A stretch of 35,223 nt of DNA from Deltaproteobacteria bacterium. GTDB taxonomy: Bacteria > Desulfobacterota > Binatia > UTPRO1. Each line of letters starts with the position of its first letter. The stretch's first letter is position 1. The DNA is taken from contig JADYZW010000046.1 in assembly GCA_020852955.1 (NCBI GenBank), positions 1-35,223 of the forward strand, written 5' to 3'. Made by a program: the position numbers and the translations under genes. This document shows, one piece after another, positions 1-6,760 of the stretch. The notes under the pieces were generated by a model. The model made no database searches. It saw nothing but the letters and a program-made list of their open reading frames with translations, and was not told where the DNA came from.

Positions 1-2
1 AG

Positions 3-494
3 GAGCCGCCGAGCAAGTTCTTCCGGCTGGCGCCCGGGCGCGAGGTGCGCCTGCGCTACGCCTACATCATCAAGTGCGAGCGCGTGGTGAAGGACGCGAG
101 CGGCGCCGTCGTCGAGCTGCGGTGCACCTACGACCCGGAGACGCGCAGCGGCTCGCCCGCCGCCGCCCGCAAGGTGAAGGCGACGCTCCATTGGGTGTCG
201 GCGGCGCACGCCGTCTCCGCCGAGGTGCGGCTCTACGATCGCCTCTTCACCGTCGAGAGCCCCGACGCTTCCGACGATTGGCTCGCGACCATCAACCCGG
301 CCGCGCTCACGGTGCTGCGCGACTGCCGGGTCGAGCCGAGCCTCGCTGCCGCCGCCGCCGGGCTGCGTGTCCAGTTCGAGCGCCAGGGGTACTTCTGCGC
401 CGATCCGGACTCCGTGGCGGGGGCGCCCGTGTTCAATCGCACGGCGACGCTGCGGGACACCTGGGCGAAGATCCAGGCCGGCTCCGGACGCTGA
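3..494 (+). CDS. glnS: Glutaminyl-tRNA synthetase, C-terminal part (5' truncated by window edge)
   Basis: This is the last 163 residues of a class I glutaminyl-tRNA synthetase, which charges tRNA-Gln with glutamine in the cytoplasm. The frame is already open at base 3. The visible part is the C-terminal beta-barrel anticodon-binding region: it reads [16 protein letters not shown], then [44 protein letters not shown] and ends with [14 protein letters not shown]. All of these are very characteristic of bacterial GlnRS. The catalytic Rossmann domain lies upstream of the window. The presence of GlnRS suggests that this organism charges Gln directly and does not rely only on the Glu-tRNA amidotransferase route. 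A strong hairpin follows 40 bases after the stop. Identification is very secure; only the start is missing. Confidence 0.96.
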   Translation, partial: EPPSKFFRLAPGREVRLRYAYIIKCERVVKDASGAVVELRCTYDPETRSGSPAAARKVKATLHWVSAAHAVSAEVRLYDRLFTVESPDASDDWLATINPAALTVLRDCRVEPSLAAAAAGLRVQFERQGYFCADPDSVAGAPVFNRTATLRDTWAKIQAGSGR

Positions 495-533
495 GTCGCG
501 GCGTCGCGGACGCTGTGCCGCCTCGCGTAGCGG

Positions 534-562
534 CCGGAAACCGCGCGGCGCGCGGTTTCCGG
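534..562 (+). terminator. 13-bp perfect hairpin downstream of glnS
   Basis: The arms CCGGAAACCGCGC (534-546) and GCGCGGTTTCCGG (550-562) are perfect inverted repeats with a 3-base loop. The hairpin lies 40 bases past the glnS stop and before the next gene. There is no run of T afterwards (the sequence continues ATTCTCGC), so it would be an atypical intrinsic terminator or an mRNA 3'-end stabiliser. The fold is certain on paper; the terminator role is inferred from position. Confidence 0.65.
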
Positions 563-586
563 ATTCTCGCGGCGCGGCCGGACCGC

Positions 587-592
587 TACCCT
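587..592 (+). promoter_or_regulatory. Candidate -10 hexamer (TACCCT) for the membrane-protein gene
   Basis: TACCCT fits a TANNNT -10 element and sits six bases before the ATG at 599, so transcription would start at or next to the start codon. No Shine-Dalgarno sequence precedes that ATG, which fits a leaderless mRNA. No convincing -35 is visible. The assignment is weak on its own but matches the same arrangement upstream of other genes in the window. Confidence 0.35.
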
Positions 593-598
593 GAAGCC

Positions 599-1111
599 AT
601 GTCGGGGGTGTTGGGGTCCCATCCATCGGGGGCGCCGGCGGGAACGCCGGGGCTGTCGCCGCGCTTGCGGGGTCCGCACCATCGGCTGCGCCCGCACACG
701 ATCGGGGACTTCCGCCATCTCGAGGAGCGGCTCGATGCGAGCCTGGTGCCCGCGGATCGCAGCCGCTTCGAGCTCGCGATCCGTCGCTCGCTCGGCAACT
801 GGATGTTCTTCGTGCCGGGAACGATCGGCGTGCTCTGGCTTTCGACGGTGATCGTGGACCTCGCGATCGTCACGAGCGTGCTCTTGAGCGTGCTGGTGCT
901 GGCGGCGGCGGTGCCGGCGGCGATCGCCCTCGCCCTCGCTGCGCCGCGCGTCGTCGCGCGTATCTTCACGCGCCACGGCCGCGCGGGCTACGTCTGGTTC
1001 CTCGCGACGACCGTGATGGAGGCGCTCGATTGCGGCGTCTACGGTACGTGCCTCTTCCTCCTGGCGCGGGCGGGCGGCTTCGCGCCCTCGCTGCCGTCGC
1101 TGCCGTTCTAG
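599..1111 (+). CDS. Small integral membrane protein of unknown function (170 aa)
   Basis: I do not recognise a family. The chosen ATG is the first Met after the glnS hairpin; the frame is open further upstream but that part only shadows glnS. Residues 1-60 are hydrophilic and Pro/Gly/Arg-rich (a likely cytoplasmic region with the segment HTIGDFRHLEERLDASLVPA). Three hydrophobic segments follow at about residues 69-87, 88-115 and 131-156, joined by a short basic loop (ARIFTRHGRAG). This predicts a small polytopic inner-membrane protein. No catalytic motif is visible. The start codon is preceded by a TANNNT element and no ribosome-binding site. It is probably a monocistronic gene, bracketed by inverted repeats on both sides. 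Existence as a gene is likely because the hydrophobic pattern is coherent and the bases on both sides are structured spacers; function is unknown. Confidence 0.7.
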   Translation: MSGVLGSHPSGAPAGTPGLSPRLRGPHHRLRPHTIGDFRHLEERLDASLVPADRSRFELAIRRSLGNWMFFVPGTIGVLWLSTVIVDLAIVTSVLLSVLVLAAAVPAAIALALAAPRVVARIFTRHGRAGYVWFLATTVMEALDCGVYGTCLFLLARAGGFAPSLPSLPF

Positions 1112-1112
1112 T

Positions 1113-1191
1113 CCGCGCCGAGGGGCCCCGACCGCGACGCGCGACCCTTCCGAGATCGGCGGCGTCGCGCGCAAGGCGCCCCTCGGCGCGG
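1113..1191 (+). terminator. Long nested inverted repeat between two genes
   Basis: CCGCGCCGAGGGGC (1113-1126) and GCCCCTCGGCGCGG (1178-1191) are perfect 14-bp arms, starting one base after the upstream stop codon. Inside the 51-base loop are a second pair (GCGACGC 1134-1140 / GCGTCGC 1162-1168) and an innermost CCGA-GA-TCGG (1150-1159). The transcript could form one long interrupted stem. It may act as a terminator or a stable 3' structure for the membrane-protein mRNA. No T-tract follows, so function is inferred. Confidence 0.5.
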
Positions 1192-1245
1192 GAGGTTCGC
1201 GCGGGGGGGCGCTGCCAGTGGTAGGCTACGGACTGCTCGACCGGC

Positions 1246-1251
1246 TATAGA
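1246..1251 (+). promoter_or_regulatory. Candidate -10 (TATAGA) upstream of the beta-helix gene
   Basis: TATAGA is an unusually AT-rich hexamer for this region and lies five bases before the GTG at 1257. No Shine-Dalgarno sequence is present in between, so a leaderless or near-leaderless transcript is possible. No clear -35 box was found at the expected distance. Confidence 0.35.
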
Positions 1252-1256
1252 GAGAC

Positions 1257-2762
1257 GTGCTCTCGCCCCCGCGCTCCGGCGCGCACCGTGGCGTCTCCGC
1301 GCTGACGCTGGTGCTCCTCGCCCTCGTCGCCGTGTCCACGACCGACGCCGCGAGCACGTGCGCGACCGACTGCGCGCAGACCGCGTGCAGCGTCGGCTGC
1401 GACGAAGGCGAGTTGCGTGACGCCGTCGCCAAGGCGAACGACTGCGCAGGCAACGCCGGGTGGAGGGGACGCACGATCACGGTCGACGCCGGGGCGCCGC
1501 CCTGCACGATCGCGATGCGGAACGACGTCGCGGCCGCCAACGCCTATCCCAACAGCTCCTGCGCGAACGATCCCGAGGCGTACGCGCTCTGCCTCACGAA
1601 CGACGGCATCCGGATCCGGGGCGGCAACGCCACGTTCGAGTACGTCGGGGCCGCGCCGTGCCGCCAATGCGTCGACGAGTGTCCCGCGCCGCAGCCCGCG
1701 CTCTTCACGCTCCATGGCAACGGCAACGCGCTCGAGGACTTCACGTACCGGTATTTCCCCGAAGGCCTGCACGTCCGGACCGGCAACGGCCACACGATCG
1801 CACGCGTCACGAACGACCGCATCTGCGAGGACGCGCTGACGCTCGACGCCACGGCGGGCGTCGGCAATACGGTCGCCGACTCCACGTTCGCCGGCAACCA
1901 GCCCGCCGACCCCGGCCACGTCTGCCTCCTGCCGAACGACGCGGCCGGCCTCTGCGGCACCGACAAGGCCCTTCAGTTGAACGGCGGCGGCGTCACCGTC
2001 GTCCACAACACGATCACCACCATCAGCCAGCCCGTGCACGCCCAGGCGGGTGAGCACGTGCTGCTCGGGAACACGAGCACGGGCAGTCCGAGCGACGACA
2101 ATCTCTGTCAGTCCTACACCGTGACGGGGCCGGCCAAGGTGACGATGGCGTCGAACGTGATCGACCACTGCAAGTTCGGCGTTCGCGTGGACGGCGGTGC
2201 GCTCGTGATCGCCGACGGCAACATCGTCACCAACCCGTGGGTCGCCGCGTTCGACGTACGCGCCGCCGGCAGGCTGCGCGGCGCGGGCAACCGGCTGAAG
2301 ACGCGCGCCGCCGGTTTCACGACCGTTTCCAGCGTGCAGCTCGGCCTCGTGGTCGCGCGCAACGACGGGCGCGCGCGCATCGACCTCGGCGGCGGCGACT
2401 TCGCCGGCCTGTCGGTCGAGGACGGCCTGCCGTGCGCGAGCGGCGGCGCCTGCTCGATCGGCGGCAATCGCTTCTGCTCGAGCGGCCGCGGCGCGCAAGT
2501 CGACGTGTGGAACGTGACGGACTGCCCGTGCCTGAACCAGCTCTGCGGCGGCGCGCTAGGCAACTGCACGAGCGGCAGCTGCGCGCCGCTCGCCGCCGAC
2601 GGCACCTGCGAGGGCTCCGGCGGCGGCGGCGCGTCGATCGGCGCGCGCGACAACTGCTTCCGCTCCGACGGCGGCGCGCTCGCGGTGGTGCGCGACGCCG
2701 GCGCGTCGACGACGGCGACCGGCGGCGCGGCCGAGTGTGCGCCGGATGCCTGTGACTTCTGA
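1257..2762 (+). CDS. Secreted Cys-rich parallel beta-helix protein (501 aa)
   Basis: This is a predicted exported protein. The GTG start gives a typical Sec signal: basic residues, the hydrophobic stretch LTLVLLALVAVSTTDAAS, then a Cys-rich mature start (CATDCAQTACSVGCDEGELRDAV). The GELRDAVAKAND segment resembles the start of CSLREA-type right-handed beta-helix proteins. Residues of about 100-400 alternate Asn/Gly/Val/Asp in short strands (for example GNGHTIARVTNDRI, GGGVTVVHNTITTI, MASNVIDHCKFGVRV), as expected for PbH1 repeats of pectate-lyase-like folds. The last 120 residues are again rich in Cys and Gly. No catalytic triad or membrane anchor is obvious, so adhesin or surface filament is as likely as polysaccharide lyase. 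Its stop lies inside the start region of the next gene, implying translational coupling. The fold is inferred from pattern only. Confidence 0.75.
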   Translation: MLSPPRSGAHRGVSALTLVLLALVAVSTTDAASTCATDCAQTACSVGCDEGELRDAVAKANDCAGNAGWRGRTITVDAGAPPCTIAMRNDVAAANAYPNSSCANDPEAYALCLTNDGIRIRGGNATFEYVGAAPCRQCVDECPAPQPALFTLHGNGNALEDFTYRYFPEGLHVRTGNGHTIARVTNDRICEDALTLDATAGVGNTVADSTFAGNQPADPGHVCLLPNDAAGLCGTDKALQLNGGGVTVVHNTITTISQPVHAQAGEHVLLGNTSTGSPSDDNLCQSYTVTGPAKVTMASNVIDHCKFGVRVDGGALVIADGNIVTNPWVAAFDVRAAGRLRGAGNRLKTRAAGFTTVSSVQLGLVVARNDGRARIDLGGGDFAGLSVEDGLPCASGGACSIGGNRFCSSGRGAQVDVWNVTDCPCLNQLCGGALGNCTSGSCAPLAADGTCEGSGGGGASIGARDNCFRSDGGALAVVRDAGASTTATGGAAECAPDACDF

Positions 2763-5259
2763 CCGCGGGCCAGGCGCCCGCGCGCCGCGCCGGGCGGGGG
2801 TCGCCGCCGCCGTGCTCGCGCTCGCCGCGGCGATGCCAGCCGCCGCGGCGTGGACCACGCATGGTCCGCACGGCGGCGACGTCACCGCGCTCGCGGTCGA
2901 CCCGACCGCGCCGGCGCATCTCTACGCCGGCACGGCCTTCGACGGCGTCTTCCGCAGCCGCGACGGCGGCGCCTCCTGGGAGGCGGCTCGCGCCGGCCTC
3001 GAGAACCAGGTCGTGTACGCGCTCGCGGCCGATCCGCTCGTCGCCGACGTCGTCTACGCCGCGACCAACGACACCGTCTTCAAGAGCGTCGACGGCGGGG
3101 CGAGCTGGCAGGCGCGCCGGAGCGGGCTCACGCGCACGGGCATCACGGCCCTCGCGGTCGATCCGCGCGACTCGGACGTGGTGTACGCGGGCATCGCGGG
3201 CACGGGCGGGGGTGGCGTCTTCCGGAGCGCCGACGGCGGCGCCACGTGGACGCTTCGCGAGACGGGACTTCCGCCGAGCGTCACGGTACGCGCGCTCGCG
3301 GTCGATCCGTCGACGCCAGCCGTCGTGTGGGCCGGCACCGTCGCGCACGGCGTCTACAAGAGCGTCGACGCCGGGGCGTCGTGGACGGTCTTCGCGACCG
3401 GCGTCGGCAAGCAGACGGTGCTCGCGCTCGCGATCGATCCGGTGACGCCCACGACCGTCTACGCCGCGACCCTCGGCGGCCGCGGCGTCTACAAGACCAC
3501 CAACGGCTGGGCGATCTGGGCGGGCGCCAACGTCGGCCTCGGGAGCACGCGCGTGTTCGCGCTCGCGATCGACCCGGTGACGCCGGAGACGCTCTATGCC
3601 GGGACGTTCGGAGGCGCCGTCGCGCGCTCCATCGACGGCGCCGGCACCTGGACGACGTTCGCGGCCGGCATCGTCGGCACCAACGTCGGGAGTCTCGCCA
3701 TCGATCCCGGCACGCCGACGCGGGTGTGGGCGGGCACGCCCGGTGCGGGGGTCTTCCGCGCCGACGGGGGGCAGTGGGAGGCGGCGAGCGTCGGCCTCGA
3801 TGCGACGCGGATCGCGAGCCTGGTCGCGGACGGCGGTGCGCCGGCGCCGCTCGTCGCCGCGATCGAGGGCGGCGGCCTCGCCGCGAGCGCCGACGGGGGT
3901 GCGACGTGGACGCCCGCGAATGCCGGGCTCCCGACCACGCGCGTCGCCGTGCTCGCGCGCGACGCCGCGACGCCTGGACGGCTCTACGCCGCGGGCGGCG
4001 GCGTCTTCCGGAGCGACGACGACGGCGCCAGCTGGACGACGGTCGCCGCGGCGTTCGACTTCGGACCGACCGCGCTCGTCGTCGACGCCGACGAGCCGTC
4101 CAGACTCTACGCCGGAACGCTCCTCGGCGGCGTGCGGCGCAGCGACGACGGCGGCGCGACCTGGCAGGCGAAGAACGACGGCCTCGCCCGCACCGACGTG
4201 CTGACGCTGGTCGCCGACCCGACCGTTTCCGGGGTGCTGTACCTCGGGCTCGACACCGGGGGCATCGCGAAGAGCGTGGACGGCGGCGATTCGTGGGATG
4301 CGGCCGGCCTCGTCGACGCGAGCGTGCGCGCGATCGCGGTCGACCCGACCGACGCAAACGTCGTCTACGCGGGCACGCTCTTCGACGGCGTCTTCAAGAG
4401 CACGGACGGCGGCACGAGCTTCGCGCCGGCGAACGTCGGCCTCGCCGGCCTCGACGTCTACGCGCTCGCGATCGATTCCGCCCATCCGGCGGTCGTCTGG
4501 GCGGCGACCGGGCGCGACGGCGTGTTCCGCTCGGCCGACGGCGGCGCGACCTGGTCGCCGTTCGCGCTCGGCCTGCCGCCGGCGCGGATCGCGACCCTCG
4601 TGCTCGCGGCCGACGTGCTGCACGCGGGGACGCGTGGCGTGTGGACGTTCGCGCCGGGGTGCGCGGAGCCGTGCGGCGTCTGCGAGCGCTGCGACCCGCT
4701 CGCGGGGTGCGTCGGTGCGCCGCGGCTCGACTGTCGCGCGCCGCTCGTACCCGACGCCGGCGCGCTCGTCCTGGTGAACAAGGCGCGCGACGCGAGCGAC
4801 TCGATCGGTTGGCGGTGGCAGAAGGGCGCGGAGATCGTGGCGGCGGCCTTCGGCGATCCGCTCGCGGCCGACGCGTATCGGCTCTGTGTCTTCGACGAGT
4901 CGGGGCCGACGGCGCGCCTGGTCCTCGGCCGCATGATCGCGCCGGGCGGCCGCTGCGGGCGGCGGCCGTGCTGGAAGGGGCTCGGCCGTCCCGTCGGCGC
5001 GAGGGGCTTCCGCTACTCCGACGTGAAGGGCGCGGCCGGCGGCATCACGAGCATCACGCTGACACCCGGCATCACCGGGAAGGCGAAGGTCGCCGTGCGC
5101 GGCAAGGGGGTGGGGCTCGGTCTGATGCCCTTGCCCGCGCCGGTGCCGCTGCGCGTGCAGCTCGGCGTCGCCGGCGGCGCCTGTTTCGACGCGCGCTATG
5201 CGCCGGCCGGCGTGCGCAGGAACGACGCCGCCCACTTCCGCGCGAAGTCGACGCCGTAG
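2746..5259 (+). CDS. Secreted BNR/sortilin-type beta-propeller with unnamed C-terminal domain
   Basis: This is an exported protein of 837 residues from ATG 2746 (GTG 2737 would add three residues). A signal peptide (about 1-32, ending MPAAAAW) is followed by 14 copies of a 43-46-residue repeat with the pattern V.ALAVDP....VYAGT..GVF+S.DGGASW, typical of BNR/Asp-box, Ycf48/sortilin and GH74-like propellers. Fourteen repeats would suit two seven-bladed propellers. The catalytic Asp pair of GH74 is not identifiable by eye, so an enzymatic role is not supported. At about residue 639 a Cys-rich linker (CAEPCGVCERCDPLAGC) leads into a C-terminal domain of about 170 residues containing CGRRPCWKGLGRP, RGFRYSD and GKAKVAVRGKG, for which I know no family name. 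The start lies inside the preceding beta-helix gene, so both are probably made together as surface or secreted partners. Confidence 0.85.
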   Translation: MPVTSDRGPGARAPRRAGVAAAVLALAAAMPAAAAWTTHGPHGGDVTALAVDPTAPAHLYAGTAFDGVFRSRDGGASWEAARAGLENQVVYALAADPLVADVVYAATNDTVFKSVDGGASWQARRSGLTRTGITALAVDPRDSDVVYAGIAGTGGGGVFRSADGGATWTLRETGLPPSVTVRALAVDPSTPAVVWAGTVAHGVYKSVDAGASWTVFATGVGKQTVLALAIDPVTPTTVYAATLGGRGVYKTTNGWAIWAGANVGLGSTRVFALAIDPVTPETLYAGTFGGAVARSIDGAGTWTTFAAGIVGTNVGSLAIDPGTPTRVWAGTPGAGVFRADGGQWEAASVGLDATRIASLVADGGAPAPLVAAIEGGGLAASADGGATWTPANAGLPTTRVAVLARDAATPGRLYAAGGGVFRSDDDGASWTTVAAAFDFGPTALVVDADEPSRLYAGTLLGGVRRSDDGGATWQAKNDGLARTDVLTLVADPTVSGVLYLGLDTGGIAKSVDGGDSWDAAGLVDASVRAIAVDPTDANVVYAGTLFDGVFKSTDGGTSFAPANVGLAGLDVYALAIDSAHPAVVWAATGRDGVFRSADGGATWSPFALGLPPARIATLVLAADVLHAGTRGVWTFAPGCAEPCGVCERCDPLAGCVGAPRLDCRAPLVPDAGALVLVNKARDASDSIGWRWQKGAEIVAAAFGDPLAADAYRLCVFDESGPTARLVLGRMIAPGGRCGRRPCWKGLGRPVGARGFRYSDVKGAAGGITSITLTPGITGKAKVAVRGKGVGLGLMPLPAPVPLRVQLGVAGGACFDARYAPAGVRRNDAAHFRAKSTP
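2881..4659 (+). repeat. Fourteen tandem BNR/Asp-box repeats within the propeller gene
   Basis: The repeats begin at VTALAVDP and recur as VYALAADP, ITALAVDP, VRALAVDP, VLALAIDP, VFALAIDP, VGSLAIDP, IASLVADG, VAVLARDA, PTALVVDA, VLTLVADP, VRAIAVDP, VYALAIDS and a last degenerate IATLVLAAD. The period is about 45 codons. Copies 8-10 and 14 have lost the DP signature. The block ends where the Cys-rich linker starts. Confidence 0.85.
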
Positions 5260-5347
5260 GGTTGGAGGGCGGGGCGCCGCGGCCGGAAGGTGGGGGTCCC
5301 GCGCGTGGATCGCGTGCGCACGTGTTGCCGGGCGGCGCGCGCCTCAG

Positions 5348-5399
5348 TAGGGTCCCCGTGATCCATGGTCCGGATCGATTCGGCTGCGGCGGAAGGAGC
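5348..5399 (+). promoter_or_regulatory. Candidate -10 (TAGGGT) and Shine-Dalgarno for the DUF3011 gene
   Basis: TAGGGT at 5348-5353 fits a TANNNT -10 element. The leader that would follow ends in GGAAGGAGCG (about 5390-5399), a good Shine-Dalgarno sequence just before ATG 5405. This supports the chosen start. The -10 call is weak because no -35 is visible. Confidence 0.35.
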
Positions 5400-5404
5400 G
5401 TTCG

Positions 5405-5935
5405 ATGGCATGCGCCAGGTCGCTTGCGTTGTGGGGTCTCTGCGCGTCGTTGCTGGCGTGCGCCGAGGTGGCGTCGGCGCAGCGATACCGTCCGCCCGCG
5501 TATCCGGCGCGGTCGATCCGCTGCGCGTCGGAGTCGCACGAGCACGCGTATTGCCGCACCTACGCCCAGGGTCGCGTGCGGCTCGAACGTCGCCTCAGCA
5601 AAGCGCCGTGTCGCGAGTACGACACCTGGGGCGCCGATCGCGACGGGGGCGGCGTCTGGGTCCGTGAAGGCTGCCGCGCGATCTTCACCGTCGTCCCGTG
5701 GGGGAGCGGTCCGATCCGTCCCGGTCCGGGCGCGGGGCCGGTCGGGGTCTACCGCATCACCTGCAAGTCGGATCGCTTCCGCCCGCAGTATTGCCCGATG
5801 CCGCGATGGGGCTGGGTCCGCCTCGAGCGGCGCCTGAGCGACGCGCCCTGCCGCCAGTACGACACCTGGGGCGCCGACGGCGGCGGCATCTGGGTCGACC
5901 GCGGCTGCGCGGCGACCTTCTCGGTCCGGTACTGA
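5405..5935 (+). CDS. Exported tandem DUF3011 protein (176 aa)
   Basis: DUF3011 is a small Cys-rich extracytoplasmic domain of unknown function. Two copies are visible at about residues 37-96 and 117-175, each with the pattern I.C.S......YC......VRLERRLS.APCR.YDTWGAD.GG.WV..GC.A.F.V. The cysteines are at 40, 50, 69, 90 and 120, 130, 149, 168, so each copy probably has two disulfides. The N-terminus is a signal peptide; it holds both a lipobox-like LLAC (Cys19) and a possible SPase I site (ASA before Gln26), so it could be a lipoprotein or a free secreted protein. ATG 5405 is preceded by GGAAGGAG. A hairpin follows the stop, so it is probably transcribed alone. Family call secure; role unknown. 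Confidence 0.9.
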   Translation: MACARSLALWGLCASLLACAEVASAQRYRPPAYPARSIRCASESHEHAYCRTYAQGRVRLERRLSKAPCREYDTWGADRDGGGVWVREGCRAIFTVVPWGSGPIRPGPGAGPVGVYRITCKSDRFRPQYCPMPRWGWVRLERRLSDAPCRQYDTWGADGGGIWVDRGCAATFSVRY

Positions 5936-5940
5936 CGCCG

Positions 5941-5957
5941 CCGCGGCCCGTCCGCGG
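5941..5957 (+). terminator. Short GC hairpin after the DUF3011 gene
   Basis: CCGCGG (5941-5946) and CCGCGG (5952-5957) are self-complementary and would form a 6-bp stem with the loop CCCGT, starting five bases past the stop. It directly abuts the -35 box of the next promoter at 5958, so it could insulate the two transcription units. There is no T-run, so termination is inferred. Confidence 0.45.
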
Positions 5958-5988
5958 TTGACTCTTCGAGCGATTACTCTAAGAGTCA
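5958..5988 (+). promoter_or_regulatory. Promoter with internal dyad for the merR-men operon
   Basis: TTGACT (5958-5963) is a good -35 box, with TAAGAG (5980-5985) as -10 after 16 bases. The perfect 8-bp inverted repeat TGACTCTT (5959-5966) / AAGAGTCA (5981-5988) spans both boxes, centred in the spacer, which is where MerR-family proteins bind. The predicted start of transcription is only a few bases before ATG 5995 and no Shine-Dalgarno sequence is present. This suggests autoregulation and a leaderless mRNA. The dyad is seen directly; regulation is inferred. Confidence 0.65.
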
Positions 5989-5994
5989 CGGCTC

Positions 5995-6750
5995 ATGGCG
6001 TACTCGCTGTCCGAAGTCGTCCGGCACTCGGGCGTGGCCGTCGACACGATCCGCTACTACCAGACGATCCGGCTGCTGCCCGGGCCGGCACGCGAGGGGC
6101 GGAATGCGGTCTACGACGACGCGCACCTCGACCGCCTGCGGCTCATCCGGTCGATGGCGTCGCGGGGGTTCTCGCTCCGGGTCATCGCGATGCTGCTCGC
6201 GAAGGGCGATCGGACGGAATCCGACCGCGCCCTCCTGACCGCGATCGAGGAGGAGTCGGCCGCGCCCGGGTACGACAGCGCGGGGGCGGCGACGCAGCTC
6301 GGCATTCCCCACGCGCTCCTGGCTTCGGTCGAACGCGCCGGTCTCGCCGAGGCGCAGGAGCAGCCGGACGGTTCGCGGCGCTACAGCGACGGCGATCTCC
6401 GGGTCGCGCGCGGCGCGCTGAAGATCCTCGGCTACGGCTTCCCGCTGACGCGCCTCCTGGCGCTCGCGGTGAAGCACGACCGCTCGATCCGCAAGACGGT
6501 CGACGGCGCGATCGATCTCTTCGACCAGTACGTCCGCAAGCGTCGCCGCGGCTCCGAGGCCGATCCCGAAGGGGTGAGCGCCGCGTTCAAGGACATCCTG
6601 CCGCTCGTGACGGCCCTCGTCGCGCACCATTTCCAGCGGGTGCTCGTGAACCGCGCGCTCAAGCGCCTGAAGCAGAGCGGGGAGCGCGGCCCCCTCGAAG
6701 TCGCGCTCAAGGTCGCTTCCGAGACGCGGCTCGGCGTCCGCTGGCAGTGA
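5995..6750 (+). CDS. MerR-family transcriptional regulator at the head of the men operon (251 aa)
   Basis: This is a DNA-binding regulator. Residues 4-72 form a classic MerR winged helix (YSLSEVVRHSGVAVDTIRYY, then the wing and YDDAHLDRLRLIRSMASRGFSL). Residues of about 94-160 look like a second, diverged copy of the same domain (LGIPHALLASVERAGL, GSRRYSDGDLRVARGALKILGYGFPL). A helical C-terminal part follows (about 165-250). There is no cysteine in the whole protein, so it is not a thiol-ligated metal sensor; an effector-binding or redox-insensitive type is more likely. It is followed ten bases later by menG in the same direction, and its promoter contains a dyad. It therefore probably controls itself and the menaquinone genes, though control of men is inference. 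The ATG is the first possible start after the dyad. Confidence 0.88.
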   Translation: MAYSLSEVVRHSGVAVDTIRYYQTIRLLPGPAREGRNAVYDDAHLDRLRLIRSMASRGFSLRVIAMLLAKGDRTESDRALLTAIEEESAAPGYDSAGAATQLGIPHALLASVERAGLAEAQEQPDGSRRYSDGDLRVARGALKILGYGFPLTRLLALAVKHDRSIRKTVDGAIDLFDQYVRKRRRGSEADPEGVSAAFKDILPLVTALVAHHFQRVLVNRALKRLKQSGERGPLEVALKVASETRLGVRWQ

Positions 6751-6760
6751 GGGTCCGGGC

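Noticed and set aside
1257..2762. Pectate lyase assignment for the beta-helix protein
   Set aside because: No recognisable catalytic Asp/Arg set; only the fold is supported.
2881..4659. CRISPR-like array (regular DNA repeats)
   Set aside because: The regular spacing is protein-level BNR repeat period; DNA units differ and are not separated by unique spacers.
2317..5235. Long minus-strand open frame opposite the propeller gene
   Set aside because: Arg-rich shadow of a repeat-containing gene; no recognisable domain.
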